From positions 806,001-870,000 of the forward strand of contig NZ_CP166991.1 in assembly GCF_046197875.1 (NCBI RefSeq): a DNA stretch of 64,000 nt. The letters run 5' to 3'. The DNA is from Methanobrevibacter_A acididurans. GTDB taxonomy: Archaea > Methanobacteriota > Methanobacteria > Methanobacteriales > Methanobacteriaceae. Under the pieces are notes generated by a model, which did not search any database, was not told where the DNA came from, and saw only the letters and a list, made by a program, of their open reading frames with translations. The position numbers and the translations under genes are program-made. Each line of letters opens with the position of its first letter. The first letter of the stretch is position 1. This document shows positions 35,506 through 45,148 of the stretch, piece after piece.

Positions 35506-37404
35506 TTACACTTTACTGTTTTCAAATCTATCAAATTCAATTTGGAAAGCTGCTCCTCTTTGATTTAACTGTTTAACTGTACCTTCTAATTGATCTATAA
35601 GACTATCAATTATAGTAAATCCTAAACTATTTGCAGTTTCAATTGAGAAACCATCAGGTAAACCTTTACCATCATCTGCAACGATTAATGTCATGTGTTC
35701 CCCTTCTGATTTAAGTGATACCATGAAACTTCCTTTTTCTCCTTCTTCCCATCCATGTTCAATACTGTTTAATAAGAATTCACTTATAAGTAATCCAACA
35801 GGAACTGTTTCTTCCATAGTGAATTCTAAGGATTCAACATCAATAATTGGTCTTATATTACCAGCTCTGTGACTTGAAAGTAAACTTGTTACTTCAGATT
35901 CCACATAATGTTCCATGTTTACATGAACTAAATCTGATGAATGATACATACTTTCGTTAATTAACACCATACTGTTAATTCTATCACGAGTAGAACCTAC
36001 AACTTTATCAGGATCATTAGGATTGAATCGCATATCTAAACTTAAGAAGCTTAAAATAATTTGTAAATTATTTTTAAATCTTTGATATAATCCTCGAAGA
36101 ATAACATTTTTATCTTCTAAACTTATTTCTAAATTATTATAACTTTGTTGTAATTGTACTACTTCAGATATATCTTGTATGAAACCTGTGGAGTAAGGTA
36201 CTCCAGTTTTTTCTGGTCCATAACAATGAACACTTAAACTAATATTTTTTATCCCAACTTTAGTTTGTATTGAAAGTTGAGTTGTAAAACTAGATTTATC
36301 TTTTATTGCTTGATCAATAAGTCTTCTTACTCTTAATTGTTCTTCCATATCACCATAAAGTTGTGATAGTAATATATCTGTTCCTAATTCTAAGTTTTCT
36401 GGTTCCTCTTCCAATATAGAGTAAATTTCATCTGTCCATCTGAAACCATTTATTGGATCCCAATGCATTACTGAAATTAAACCATCATTTGCTACAACTT
36501 CTAAGTCCTTTTTTAATTGGAAAGCTTCTTCTTCTGCAAGTTTTCTTTTTGTTATATCTTCACATACAACTTGTACAGCTGGTTTGTTTTTATAATTTAC
36601 AGGTATCCCTTGTACATTTAACCATTTTGCTGTTCCGTTTGCAAAATATTTTTTAATTGTCCACACATGACTGTACACATCTCTGTCCTGAATTTGTATA
36701 AAAGTTTGTAAAGCTTCTGTGGATTTTTCTCCTTCAAATTCGAATTTATCACTTGTGAAGAATGTTTCTACATTTAATTTATTAATTTGTGTTTCTTGAT
36801 CTTGAAAATTATTTATTAAATCTAAGAATTTTGTATTGGTTCTTACGAATTTTCCTTGATAGATTATTGCCATTGGTGATGGTGCTGTTTCAAATAAATC
36901 ATGTTCTTCCTGTTGAAACACTAAATCGAATTCTGTTTCTCTTTTTGTTAAAAGTAATATCATATTATTGTATGGTACTATAATTTGAGTGTAAGATTCT
37001 ATTACTTCTTTTTTAAAGAATTCTAATAAACGGCAATGATAGAATGTTCCTGCCTTTAGCACTTCTCGAAATATTTGAGGATATGCAAGTTCTCCTAGTT
37101 TTGGTAATACTCTTGTGAATAATCTTCCTTCTAAAGATAATGGATCGTCTAATCCACCATATTTTTGAAGTAAATCTGCTAATGTATCTGGTTTTGTTAT
37201 TATAAAGTCTTCTCCATCATGCCATGGTAAAAGTATGTCTACTTTGTATTCCATACTATTTATCAAGTTTCTTGTTTGTGAATCTACATTTATGTTTTGG
37301 TAATCGTTTTTTATATATTCTGATGGATTATAAAAATTTTCTTGATTGAATATTGCATGATTTATTTCGTTTGCGTCTTGGTCTACTAATGTTAATTTTA
37401 CCAT
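35506..37404 (-). CDS. PAS sensor kinase-like protein with degenerate H-box, 632 aa
   Basis: The architecture matches the other HisKA_2 kinases: an N-terminal PAS-like region, a PAS domain (LFETAPSPMAIIYQGKFVRT), a second PAS-like region, then HisKA_2 and HATPase. The H-box reads LRGLYQRFKNNLQIILSFLS where its paralogues have KEVHHRVKNNLQ, so the phospho-acceptor His is replaced by Gln. The ATPase domain keeps its N-box region (SEFLLNSIEHGW) and G-box (VADDGKGLPDG). It may bind ATP without autophosphorylating and could act as a sensor or partner for another kinase. ATG 37404 follows GAGTGA; a TTG at 37407 is possible. Confidence 0.88.
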   Translation of the reverse strand: MVKLTLVDQDANEINHAIFNQENFYNPSEYIKNDYQNINVDSQTRNLINSMEYKVDILLPWHDGEDFIITKPDTLADLLQKYGGLDDPLSLEGRLFTRVLPKLGELAYPQIFREVLKAGTFYHCRLLEFFKKEVIESYTQIIVPYNNMILLLTKRETEFDLVFQQEEHDLFETAPSPMAIIYQGKFVRTNTKFLDLINNFQDQETQINKLNVETFFTSDKFEFEGEKSTEALQTFIQIQDRDVYSHVWTIKKYFANGTAKWLNVQGIPVNYKNKPAVQVVCEDITKRKLAEEEAFQLKKDLEVVANDGLISVMHWDPINGFRWTDEIYSILEEEPENLELGTDILLSQLYGDMEEQLRVRRLIDQAIKDKSSFTTQLSIQTKVGIKNISLSVHCYGPEKTGVPYSTGFIQDISEVVQLQQSYNNLEISLEDKNVILRGLYQRFKNNLQIILSFLSLDMRFNPNDPDKVVGSTRDRINSMVLINESMYHSSDLVHVNMEHYVESEVTSLLSSHRAGNIRPIIDVESLEFTMEETVPVGLLISEFLLNSIEHGWEEGEKGSFMVSLKSEGEHMTLIVADDGKGLPDGFSIETANSLGFTIIDSLIDQLEGTVKQLNQRGAAFQIEFDRFENSKV

Positions 37405-37625
37405 CAAATCACTCTTTTGAAAAAATAAGGATTAAAAATAATTGTTAAAAAATTTACTTTTCTTTTTATTTATTATACTATACTATTTTAAGTTTTTAAT
37501 ATATAAATTTATAATTTTAGTAAGGGTTTTAGTTTTTTTAGGGATTAATTATAAAAGGTTTGTTTTATTATAAATCTTATTATAGATATATTTTGTATTA
37601 TTTTATAATATGGGGAAGTTTTTTT

Positions 37626-38117
37626 ATGAAAGATTTTGAAAGTAAGATTAGTGGCATTAGAAAGGATTTAAAACCAGAATTGTTAGATAAGGTTGAAGCT
37701 AGTGATAATAGAGTTTTGATTTTTAAGAAAGTTGATTTTAAAGATGAAGACTTTGATTATTATTATCCAATAAACAATAATGCTTACAGTTACCTAAGAT
37801 TAAAGTATGAAGAATATAAGAAAAATGAACTTTATACTATTGAATATTCAATATTTGATAATGATGAGAAAGCTAATCTAATTTATCAACTAAACCTTAT
37901 AGGTGTAATGTTAGATAAAATAAAACTTAAGAAAAAAGGTGTAATAAAAGTAGATGAAAAAATTGCAATATACTTTAACACAGCAAATGAACCAACACCA
38001 ATAAATGAAAAATCTGAAGAAATACAAGATCAACTAACCAACCTTGTAACAAGATTACCAGAAGTAACATTTAATGTATGGAAAAAATTAGATACTGGAA
38101 TAGAGAAATATTTATAA
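37626..38117 (+). CDS. Hypothetical soluble protein, 163 aa
   Basis: An acidic/basic alpha-beta protein (MKDFESKISGIRKDLKPELL, YYYPINNNAYSYLRLKYEEY) without membrane segments. ATG 37626 is chosen because GGGGAAG lies 8 nt upstream; the frame continues to 37560 without such a site. It is divergent from the degenerate kinase and convergent with trkH. I do not recognise the family. Confidence 0.65.
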   Translation: MKDFESKISGIRKDLKPELLDKVEASDNRVLIFKKVDFKDEDFDYYYPINNNAYSYLRLKYEEYKKNELYTIEYSIFDNDEKANLIYQLNLIGVMLDKIKLKKKGVIKVDEKIAIYFNTANEPTPINEKSEEIQDQLTNLVTRLPEVTFNVWKKLDTGIEKYL

Positions 38118-38129
38118 AAGAAATTATAT

Positions 38130-39677
38130 TTACTTATTTTCCAATTTCTTAATTTCAACTTTCTCTTCTTTCTCAACAGTTCTACCTACTTTTTTAAATT
38201 TTCTTAAAATACTATAAATCACAATAAGAACAGGCCAAATTTCTAAACGACCAATCCAAAAATCAATAATATAAACAATCTTAGCTATACTTGGAGATTG
38301 ATAAGTCATTAAACCATCACTTAAACCTACATTACCCATAGCTGAAGCAATCTCAAAGAGCACACCTGAAAAATCATTATAATAAATTAAAACAATCATT
38401 GTACTAAGAACAAAAACTATTAAATAAATTAAAATAAACATTAAGGTATTTTTCATAATTTGGTCTGTTATAACATGCTTTTTCAAATGATAATATTTCG
38501 CATGTACAATAGCTTTACTAGGTTTTAATAAATGAAGAATTTGAATTTTAATACTTTTTACCATAACTCCTATTCTATACCATTTAATACCTCCTCCAGT
38601 AGATCCAGTACCTGCACCTATAATCATAATAATAGTTAAAACTAATGTACCTATTGCATAGTAACCTTGATGTAATTGTGCAGGAAAACTAGTTTGCAAA
38701 CCAGTAGTTGTAATAGCAGATACTACCTGGAAAAGTGCAAAACGGAAATTTTCAAAAATACTAGCACCATAAACATGATTATTTAATAAAAGAATTGTTA
38801 AAAATAGTGTAGAAACTATTAAAACAGTTAAAAAAACTTTAGTTTCAATATCTTTAAAATACTCTTTAATATGACCCTTAAATACCATAAAATGTAAATT
38901 AAAGTTAGTAGCACCTAAAATCATTAGAACCATAGCTACTACTTCAATTCTAAAACTATCATATTGGAAAATACTATTATTACTAGTAGCAAATCCACCA
39001 CCAGATAAAGCAGTAAAAGTATAGAATACACTATCAAAAACGGGCATTCCTGCTATAATAAAACATATAATACCAACTGCTGTAAAACATAAATAAAAAA
39101 CTAACATTAATTTTGTAGTATGTCGAATACTAGGGAAAATACGTTCATTTCTCCCCTCAGCTTGATATAAAGGAGTAACATCATTTCCAGCAACTTGCAT
39201 TAAACTTAAAACCATAAAAATTATTCCTAAGCCACCAAACCATTGTGTGAAACCTCTCCAAAAATTAATAGTGTAAGGTATTGCACCAGTATCTGGAAAC
39301 ATACTATACCCAGTAGTTGTTAAACCACTCATAGCTTCAAAATAAGCATTAAGAAAACTTAACTCCCCACTTATAAAATAAGGAAATGCCGCAATAAGTG
39401 CAAAATATAACCAAAGAAAAACAGCAAGATACATACTTAATTTTAAAGTCATTTCACTTTTTCTTTTACAAAAATGAATAAGGAGTAATGAAACAAAAAT
39501 TGTAGAAACACCAACAACAAAAAAAGGAAAAACAAATTCATATTCTTTGTAAATAAATGCTACAAAAATAGGGAGTAGAATAACTAATCCTACTACTAGA
39601 CCAGCATCACCAAAGTAATGAAGAAGAGTTTCAAAATTATTTGAAAATTTACGGCTTTTAATAAACATTTTGAACAT
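38130..39677 (-). CDS. trkH: TrkH/KtrB family potassium uptake membrane protein, 515 aa
   Basis: It has four pore-like repeats with selectivity-filter glycines: SGLTTTGYSMF, LSGGGFATSN, SAITTTGLQTSF and SAMGNVGLSDGL. WRGFTQWFGGLGIIFMVLSL and GAGTGSTGGGIKWYR are signature TrkH segments. It forms a dimeric K+ (or Na+) translocating subunit in the cytoplasmic membrane, gated by a TrkA-type protein that is not in the window. A second paralogue is encoded upstream on the same strand at 41553, beyond an IS insertion. The start could also be ATG 39668. Confidence 0.93.
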   Translation of the reverse strand: MFKMFIKSRKFSNNFETLLHYFGDAGLVVGLVILLPIFVAFIYKEYEFVFPFFVVGVSTIFVSLLLIHFCKRKSEMTLKLSMYLAVFLWLYFALIAAFPYFISGELSFLNAYFEAMSGLTTTGYSMFPDTGAIPYTINFWRGFTQWFGGLGIIFMVLSLMQVAGNDVTPLYQAEGRNERIFPSIRHTTKLMLVFYLCFTAVGIICFIIAGMPVFDSVFYTFTALSGGGFATSNNSIFQYDSFRIEVVAMVLMILGATNFNLHFMVFKGHIKEYFKDIETKVFLTVLIVSTLFLTILLLNNHVYGASIFENFRFALFQVVSAITTTGLQTSFPAQLHQGYYAIGTLVLTIIMIIGAGTGSTGGGIKWYRIGVMVKSIKIQILHLLKPSKAIVHAKYYHLKKHVITDQIMKNTLMFILIYLIVFVLSTMIVLIYYNDFSGVLFEIASAMGNVGLSDGLMTYQSPSIAKIVYIIDFWIGRLEIWPVLIVIYSILRKFKKVGRTVEKEEKVEIKKLENK

Positions 39678-39728
39678 AAACCCTAAGATGAATAAATAGT
39701 ATTATATTATTTTTATCATTAATAAAAC

Positions 39729-41520
39729 GAGGGTTGGCCAAAAATCGATTTTTTAATTTTTTGTAATACTTTTTTTTATTTTATTTTTTTAAGTTATTAT
39801 TTTTCATGTTTTTTTTATTTTTGTTGTCATTTTTGGGTGTTAATTTTTTTTAATGTGTTTTATTTTAGTGGTATTGTTTTATATTAATTTTTTGTGTTTA
39901 TTTTTTTATTTTAAGTGTTTTTAAATAGTTATATTTATATACTAGTAGTTAAATATATTAATATTAAGTATTATTAATTTATTGGTGTTAGTTATGGATA
40001 TTAAACAATCTAGTTTTAAATTGGAGCGTTTAGATGATGATATTCCTAAGGATCATCTTTCTCGTTTTATTGTGCGTTTTGTTGATGAATTTTTCCCAGT
40101 TTTAGAGGTTGAAGAAAACATGGGAGGAAAGGGTAGGCCTGTTTTACCGGTTCGTGAAATGTTTAAATTAATTATTTATGCTTTTAATGAGGGTGTTACT
40201 AGTTCTAAAGTTATAGAAGATCATGCTAAGTATCATAAAATTTATTTATATGTTTCTAATGGAATTAAACCTTCTCAAAGAAGTATTCGAAGATTCATCC
40301 GTGATTATGGTTATTTATTTAATGTTTTTATTGGAAGTACTTTACTTTTTGCAAATGAATTAGGAATCACAGATTTTAAGCATATATCCATCGATGGAAC
40401 TATTAAAAAAGCATACAACTCTAAATTTAATGTTTTACATGAAAAGGACATTAATACTTTAATTCAGTATTATAGTGGATTAAAGTTACCTAATAAGAAA
40501 ATTAAAAAACTCCCACGTCCAGCACGTAAATTGATTGAACGAACAGATTTAAACAATGAAGATAAATTAGAATTACTATTTGAGTTACAAACCCAAATAA
40601 AGATGTCCGGTCAAAATACAGTACCTGTAAACGATGTTGAAGCTCGTTGGATGCATAATAAACAAGGATTAAATGAGGTCGCATACAATGTTCAAAGCGC
40701 TGTAGACACCGTTTCCAAACTTATTTGTGCAGTAAAAGTTTCACAAAAACCAACAGACCATTATGAATTACCAGAAATAGTGAAAAATGCAATAAATAAC
40801 ATCAACGATGAACCAGAATATGTAAGTGCAGATACAGGATACCACACCGAAACCAGCTTCCAATACCTAGAACAAAATAATATCAAAGGACTAATACCAG
40901 ATAGAAAACAAACTCGAGAAAACACAGGAAGATTAAGTGAAAACCCATTCCATAAAGACCACTTCAAGCATGATCTAGAAAAAGACACTTACATTTGCCC
41001 AAATAAACAAGAACTACCTTTCCAACAAGAAATCAAACATTACTTAGAAAATGAAACAAAACCTTATAAAATCGAAAGAAGATACTGGAACTACAATGCA
41101 TGCCAAGACTGCCAGGATAAAGAAAAATGCTACAAAGGAACACAAAGACAAATAACAGAATTCACAAGTAACACAGCCCTAAAAATGAAAAAACAAATGG
41201 AAACAAAAGAATACAAAACCATGTTTAAAAAAAGATCAAGCACAGTAGAAGCACCATTCGGAACACTCAAAACCTACTACCACATAAATGAACTACCAAC
41301 AACAGGAATACAACACACAGAACACATACTAGCACTACAAGCACTAACATACAACCTAAAAAGACTAAACCACATAATCAAAAACACATATGACGAAACA
41401 GACAACATAAACCAATTCATAGAAAAAATAGGAGCAACACTCAACCTAAAATGCAAAACCACAGAAAAATAAAAAAAAGTAATACCAAAAAATATCAAAA
41501 ACTATTTATGGCCAACCCTC
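39729..41520 (+). mobile_element. IS1182-like insertion sequence B (1792 bp, 5-bp target duplication)
   Basis: Imperfect inverted repeats of about 35 bp start GAGGGTTGGCCA at both ends. Direct repeats AAAAC lie at 39724-39728 and 41521-41525. A single intact transposase gene occupies it. It inserted between two trkH paralogues without cutting a reading frame, but would separate a former tandem pair and may affect expression of the downstream copy. Confidence 0.92.
39994..41472 (+). CDS. IS1182-family transposase, 492 aa
   Basis: DDE motifs are visible at HISIDGTIKKAY, YVSADTGYHTET and SSTVEAPFGTLK, with NDVEARWMHNKQGLNEVAYN before the second Asp and a Cys-rich insert (ACQDCQDKEKC). The N-terminal domain is MGGKGRPVLPVREMFKLIIY. 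The frame is intact. ATG 39994 follows GGTG by 6 nt; an in-frame TTG at 39982 is less likely. It is only distantly related to the transposase at 18324. Confidence 0.92.
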   Translation: MDIKQSSFKLERLDDDIPKDHLSRFIVRFVDEFFPVLEVEENMGGKGRPVLPVREMFKLIIYAFNEGVTSSKVIEDHAKYHKIYLYVSNGIKPSQRSIRRFIRDYGYLFNVFIGSTLLFANELGITDFKHISIDGTIKKAYNSKFNVLHEKDINTLIQYYSGLKLPNKKIKKLPRPARKLIERTDLNNEDKLELLFELQTQIKMSGQNTVPVNDVEARWMHNKQGLNEVAYNVQSAVDTVSKLICAVKVSQKPTDHYELPEIVKNAINNINDEPEYVSADTGYHTETSFQYLEQNNIKGLIPDRKQTRENTGRLSENPFHKDHFKHDLEKDTYICPNKQELPFQQEIKHYLENETKPYKIERRYWNYNACQDCQDKEKCYKGTQRQITEFTSNTALKMKKQMETKEYKTMFKKRSSTVEAPFGTLKTYYHINELPTTGIQHTEHILALQALTYNLKRLNHIIKNTYDETDNINQFIEKIGATLNLKCKTTEK

Positions 41521-41552
41521 AAAACTTTAAAAAAAAAAGTTAAAAAAATAAG

Positions 41553-43040
41553 TTAAATTGTTTTATGTAATTTTCTTGCAATATTATAAAATACAATAAC
41601 AACAGGCCAAATTTCTAAACGTCCAGCCCAAAAGTCAAAAGTATAAACTAATTTTACAACTAAAGGTGAAGTAGGGCCAACTAATCCATCACCTAAACCA
41701 ACATTACCCATAGCAGATGCAATTTCAAATAATACACCAGATAAATCATTACAATACAATAAGACAATTAAAACACTGATAATATAAATGATTAAGTAAA
41801 GTGAAATGAAGGTTAAAGTATACTTCATCATCTTATCATCAATCCGGTAATCCTTAATATGATGGTACTTATTAACTACTACTGCATTAGAAGGTTCAAG
41901 TAAACTTTTAATATGGTTTTGAATAGAATGATACATTATTCCAACCCTTTCAAGTTTAATACCCCCACCAGTAGATCCAGTACCTGCACCTATAATCATT
42001 ATAATAACAAGAATGAACACTCCTAAATTAGTGTAACCACCATGTAATTCTGGGGCGAAACTTGTTTGTAAACCAGTAGTTGTAATAGCAGATACTACTT
42101 GGAAAAGTGCAAAACGGAAATTATGGAAAATATTAGACCCGTATACATTATGATAAGTTAAAAGTAATCCTATAACAAGAATACTCACTAATGAGACTAC
42201 TAAAAAGATTTTTGTTTCAATATCTTTAAAATATTCTTTCCATTTACCTTTTAAAACTACATAATGTAAGTTGAAATTTGTCCCACCTAAAATCATTAAA
42301 ATTATAGCAACTAATTCTATAAGAAAACTATTATAATAATAAATACTAGAAGAAGTTAAAGCAAATCCCCCAGTTGATATTGCACTGAAAGAGTAGAAAA
42401 TACTATCAAAAACAGGCATTCCCGCAAGAATAAATAATATAATACCGGCAACGGTTATCCCAGCATAAATTAAAAGCATTGATTTAGTTGTATGTTTAAT
42501 ACTTGGGAATATACGTTCATCTCGTCCTTCAGCATTGTATAATGGTTTAACATCATTTCCAACAATTTGCATAATACTTAAAACCATGAATACTATTCCT
42601 AAACCACCAATCCATTGTGTGAAACCTCTCCAAAAGTTAATACAATAAGGTATTACTTGGGTTGGTGAAAACATTGTGAAACCAGTTGTAGTAAAACCAC
42701 TCATAGCTTCAAAAAATGCATTTACAAAAGTTAATTCACCAGAAATATAGTAAGGTAATGCTCCTAAAAATGAAATATATAACCATATGAACATTACAAA
42801 GAACATACTTAACTTAATTGACATTTTATTTCGTTTTTTAAATCCAAATTTGAGAATTAAAGAAATAACTATACTGAAAATACCAACATATAAAAATGGA
42901 GTTATATATGCTTCTTCTCCATAAATTAACGCTATAATAATTGGGACAAATAATGAAATTCCAATAAATATTCCAACTTCTCCAAAGTAATGAAGAAGTG
43001 TTTCTAAATCTATTAAATATTTTCGTTTTATAAATACCAT
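41553..43040 (-). CDS. trkH: TrkH/KtrB family potassium uptake membrane protein, second copy, 495 aa
   Basis: Closely related to the protein at 38130 over its whole length: SGFTTTGFTMFSP, ISTGGFALTSS, ITTTGLQTSFAPELHGG, GAGTGSTGGGIKLERVG and SAMGNVGLGDGL. All four filter glycines are kept. GGAGG precedes the ATG. The pair probably arose by tandem duplication and was later separated by IS1182-like B. It may differ in ion preference or regulation, which cannot be read here. Confidence 0.93.
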   Translation of the reverse strand: MVFIKRKYLIDLETLLHYFGEVGIFIGISLFVPIIIALIYGEEAYITPFLYVGIFSIVISLILKFGFKKRNKMSIKLSMFFVMFIWLYISFLGALPYYISGELTFVNAFFEAMSGFTTTGFTMFSPTQVIPYCINFWRGFTQWIGGLGIVFMVLSIMQIVGNDVKPLYNAEGRDERIFPSIKHTTKSMLLIYAGITVAGIILFILAGMPVFDSIFYSFSAISTGGFALTSSSIYYYNSFLIELVAIILMILGGTNFNLHYVVLKGKWKEYFKDIETKIFLVVSLVSILVIGLLLTYHNVYGSNIFHNFRFALFQVVSAITTTGLQTSFAPELHGGYTNLGVFILVIIMIIGAGTGSTGGGIKLERVGIMYHSIQNHIKSLLEPSNAVVVNKYHHIKDYRIDDKMMKYTLTFISLYLIIYIISVLIVLLYCNDLSGVLFEIASAMGNVGLGDGLVGPTSPLVVKLVYTFDFWAGRLEIWPVVIVFYNIARKLHKTI

Positions 43041-43271
43041 TTATTATAACCTCCTATCCCAAATGTAAAAAGAATCTTTAAAAAAAAATTAACATATATT
43101 TTATTATACTTTTTAATATATTAACTTATTGAAAAAAAGACGTAAAATTATTAAAATTATTAAAAATACTAATACAAAAATAAACTATAATAAGCTTTTA
43201 TTTAAAAAATAGGGGAAAAATAGAAAAAAATAGAGAAAAAGATTGTTTAAATTGGATTAAATTTAAACCAT

Positions 43272-44123
43272 TTAAAACTTCTTTTCAAGTATATAAATAA
43301 CAAAAAATCCAATAATTACTAAAGCAATAATAGCAATTATATTAGTTCCAGCCATACTAGATGCCATCTTAACATAAGGTAAACGGACAGTACCTAACAT
43401 AATACCAATAAGAGCACTAATAGTAGCTGCTTTATAATGTTCTAATAACCATTTAATAACACGACTGAAACCAAGAAGACCAATAACAGCACCTAAAACG
43501 AATGTTATAATGTCAGCTATTTTTAAATTAGCTAAACAAGTAAGCATATATTGATATTGACCTAAAAGTAAAAGAACAAATGATCCACTAATACCCGGTA
43601 AAATCATAGCACAAATAGCTATAAGTGCAGATATGAAAATTATTGGTATAGAATGATTAGCTGCAATAGGATTTAAACCAACAAAAATGAAAGTTAAAAC
43701 TGTAAATATCGCAACAACAATGAAACTTTTTATATTAACTTCATCAAGTTCAGTGTATAAAATATAAGCTGATGCTATAATTAATCCTAAAAAGAAAGCA
43801 AAAGTATAAGCAGTATATACATCTAAACAAAAATTAATAACCTTTGCCAATGACAGGAAAGCAATAGCTATACCTAAAAGTAATGGTATGAAAAATTCAA
43901 AATCAATATCTTCTAATAATTTAGTTTTAAAGGAATGAAAATCACCATGGAGTAATGGTTTTAACCATATAAATTTAATATTACTAATCGCCCCAATTAA
44001 ATGTTCGTAAATTCCTGTTATTAAAGCTATTGTCCCACCACTTACTCCTGGAACAATATCTGCTGAACCCATGCATAATCCACGGATAAAAATATAAAAT
44101 GCGTTTTTCAATTTACTATTCAT
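43272..44123 (-). CDS. DUF368 polyprenyl-phosphate translocase family membrane protein, 283 aa
   Basis: The signature RGLCMGSADIVPGVSGGTIA near the N terminus and its inverted-repeat counterpart AMILPGISGSFVLLLLGQYQ in the second half define DUF368. Bacterial members recycle undecaprenyl phosphate across the membrane; in an archaeon the lipid would be a dolichol-type phosphate used for glycosylation or pseudomurein synthesis (inference). About eight membrane segments are present. ATG 44123 follows AAGGT; a TTG at 44126 also exists. Confidence 0.88.
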   Translation of the reverse strand: MNSKLKNAFYIFIRGLCMGSADIVPGVSGGTIALITGIYEHLIGAISNIKFIWLKPLLHGDFHSFKTKLLEDIDFEFFIPLLLGIAIAFLSLAKVINFCLDVYTAYTFAFFLGLIIASAYILYTELDEVNIKSFIVVAIFTVLTFIFVGLNPIAANHSIPIIFISALIAICAMILPGISGSFVLLLLGQYQYMLTCLANLKIADIITFVLGAVIGLLGFSRVIKWLLEHYKAATISALIGIMLGTVRLPYVKMASSMAGTNIIAIIALVIIGFFVIYILEKKF

Positions 44124-44216
44124 CAAAATAACCTTTATAAATATAATTTTTATAATAAAGAAATATTAATTACACTTTATTTATACGAATATAAATAATT
44201 ATATGTTTTCATAATA

Positions 44217-45128
44217 TCAAAAATAATTAAATAAATAATAAATTTTATCTAAAAAACTAGTATCTTCTTCATCATACTTTTTTAATATATAAGAAAACCC
44301 CGGGAAAGTATTTACTTCACATAAATAAAATGTATCTGATTCACCAAAAAGAAAGTCTATCCCACAGTAATCTAAACCTAAAATTTTAGAAATATCAATA
44401 GCAAGATTTATTAAGTCTTTAGACGGGGTATAATCCTTGAATCTCCCACCTTGATGTTTATTAGATCTAAAATCATTTTGATTATACCGTTCAAAACTAT
44501 AAAAAAATTGATTATTTAAAATTACAATTCTAACATCACGACCAGTGCTTGTCATTATAGCTTCCTGAGCAATATAAGATTCTTCTTTTAAACTAATACT
44601 TTTTAGTTCCTGTATTAATTCCATTTCATTATTGATTAAACTTATTCCTTCACCCCCATAACCATTATTTAATTTTATTACAAGTGGTAAACCTAATTCA
44701 TGTATAATATTTTTTGAATCTTCAAAGTTTCTAATTTCCATAGTTTTTGGAACATTAATATTAGACAAATGATTTTTGATTTTTACTAATGTTAAAAACT
44801 TATTTCTAGCTAGATTCACATTATCAATAGGGTTTATAACTTTAATATTTAAGTATTCAAAACATTTTTTAATATTATAATAATCAGGATTTTCTGGTTC
44901 TGGAACAATTATACTTAAAACAAAATCTGGATTAAGTGATATTTTATTGTTAATAGTAAATTTAAGATTATTTTGATTTAAATCGAATTTAATGTTTTTA
45001 TAATTAACTAAATCTGTTTCTATATTATTTTTCTTAAAAATTTTTAAGAGTAATTTAATTCCTTTTGGAGTTTTTCCTTTTTTAATATATTCCTCTAAAT
45101 TATCTTCTATTAATATTAAGCCTTTCAT
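44217..45128 (-). CDS. RimK-like ATP-grasp ligase, 303 aa
   Basis: An ATP-grasp enzyme: NLARNKFLTLVKIKNHLSN, the nucleotide-binding LPLVIKLNNGYGGEGISLI, then RDVRIVILNNQFFYSFERYN, and the metal-binding Glu/Asn in YLCEVNTFPGF. This is the RimK/LysX/CofF-like group, which adds amino acids such as glutamate to a carboxylate. Candidates in methanogens include F420 or methanopterin glutamylation, but the substrate is not evident. It lies just downstream of a DUF4013 gene on the same strand. Confidence 0.85.
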   Translation of the reverse strand: MKGLILIEDNLEEYIKKGKTPKGIKLLLKIFKKNNIETDLVNYKNIKFDLNQNNLKFTINNKISLNPDFVLSIIVPEPENPDYYNIKKCFEYLNIKVINPIDNVNLARNKFLTLVKIKNHLSNINVPKTMEIRNFEDSKNIIHELGLPLVIKLNNGYGGEGISLINNEMELIQELKSISLKEESYIAQEAIMTSTGRDVRIVILNNQFFYSFERYNQNDFRSNKHQGGRFKDYTPSKDLINLAIDISKILGLDYCGIDFLFGESDTFYLCEVNTFPGFSYILKKYDEEDTSFLDKIYYLFNYF

Positions 45129-45148
45129 AAAAAAACCCTCATTAATTT

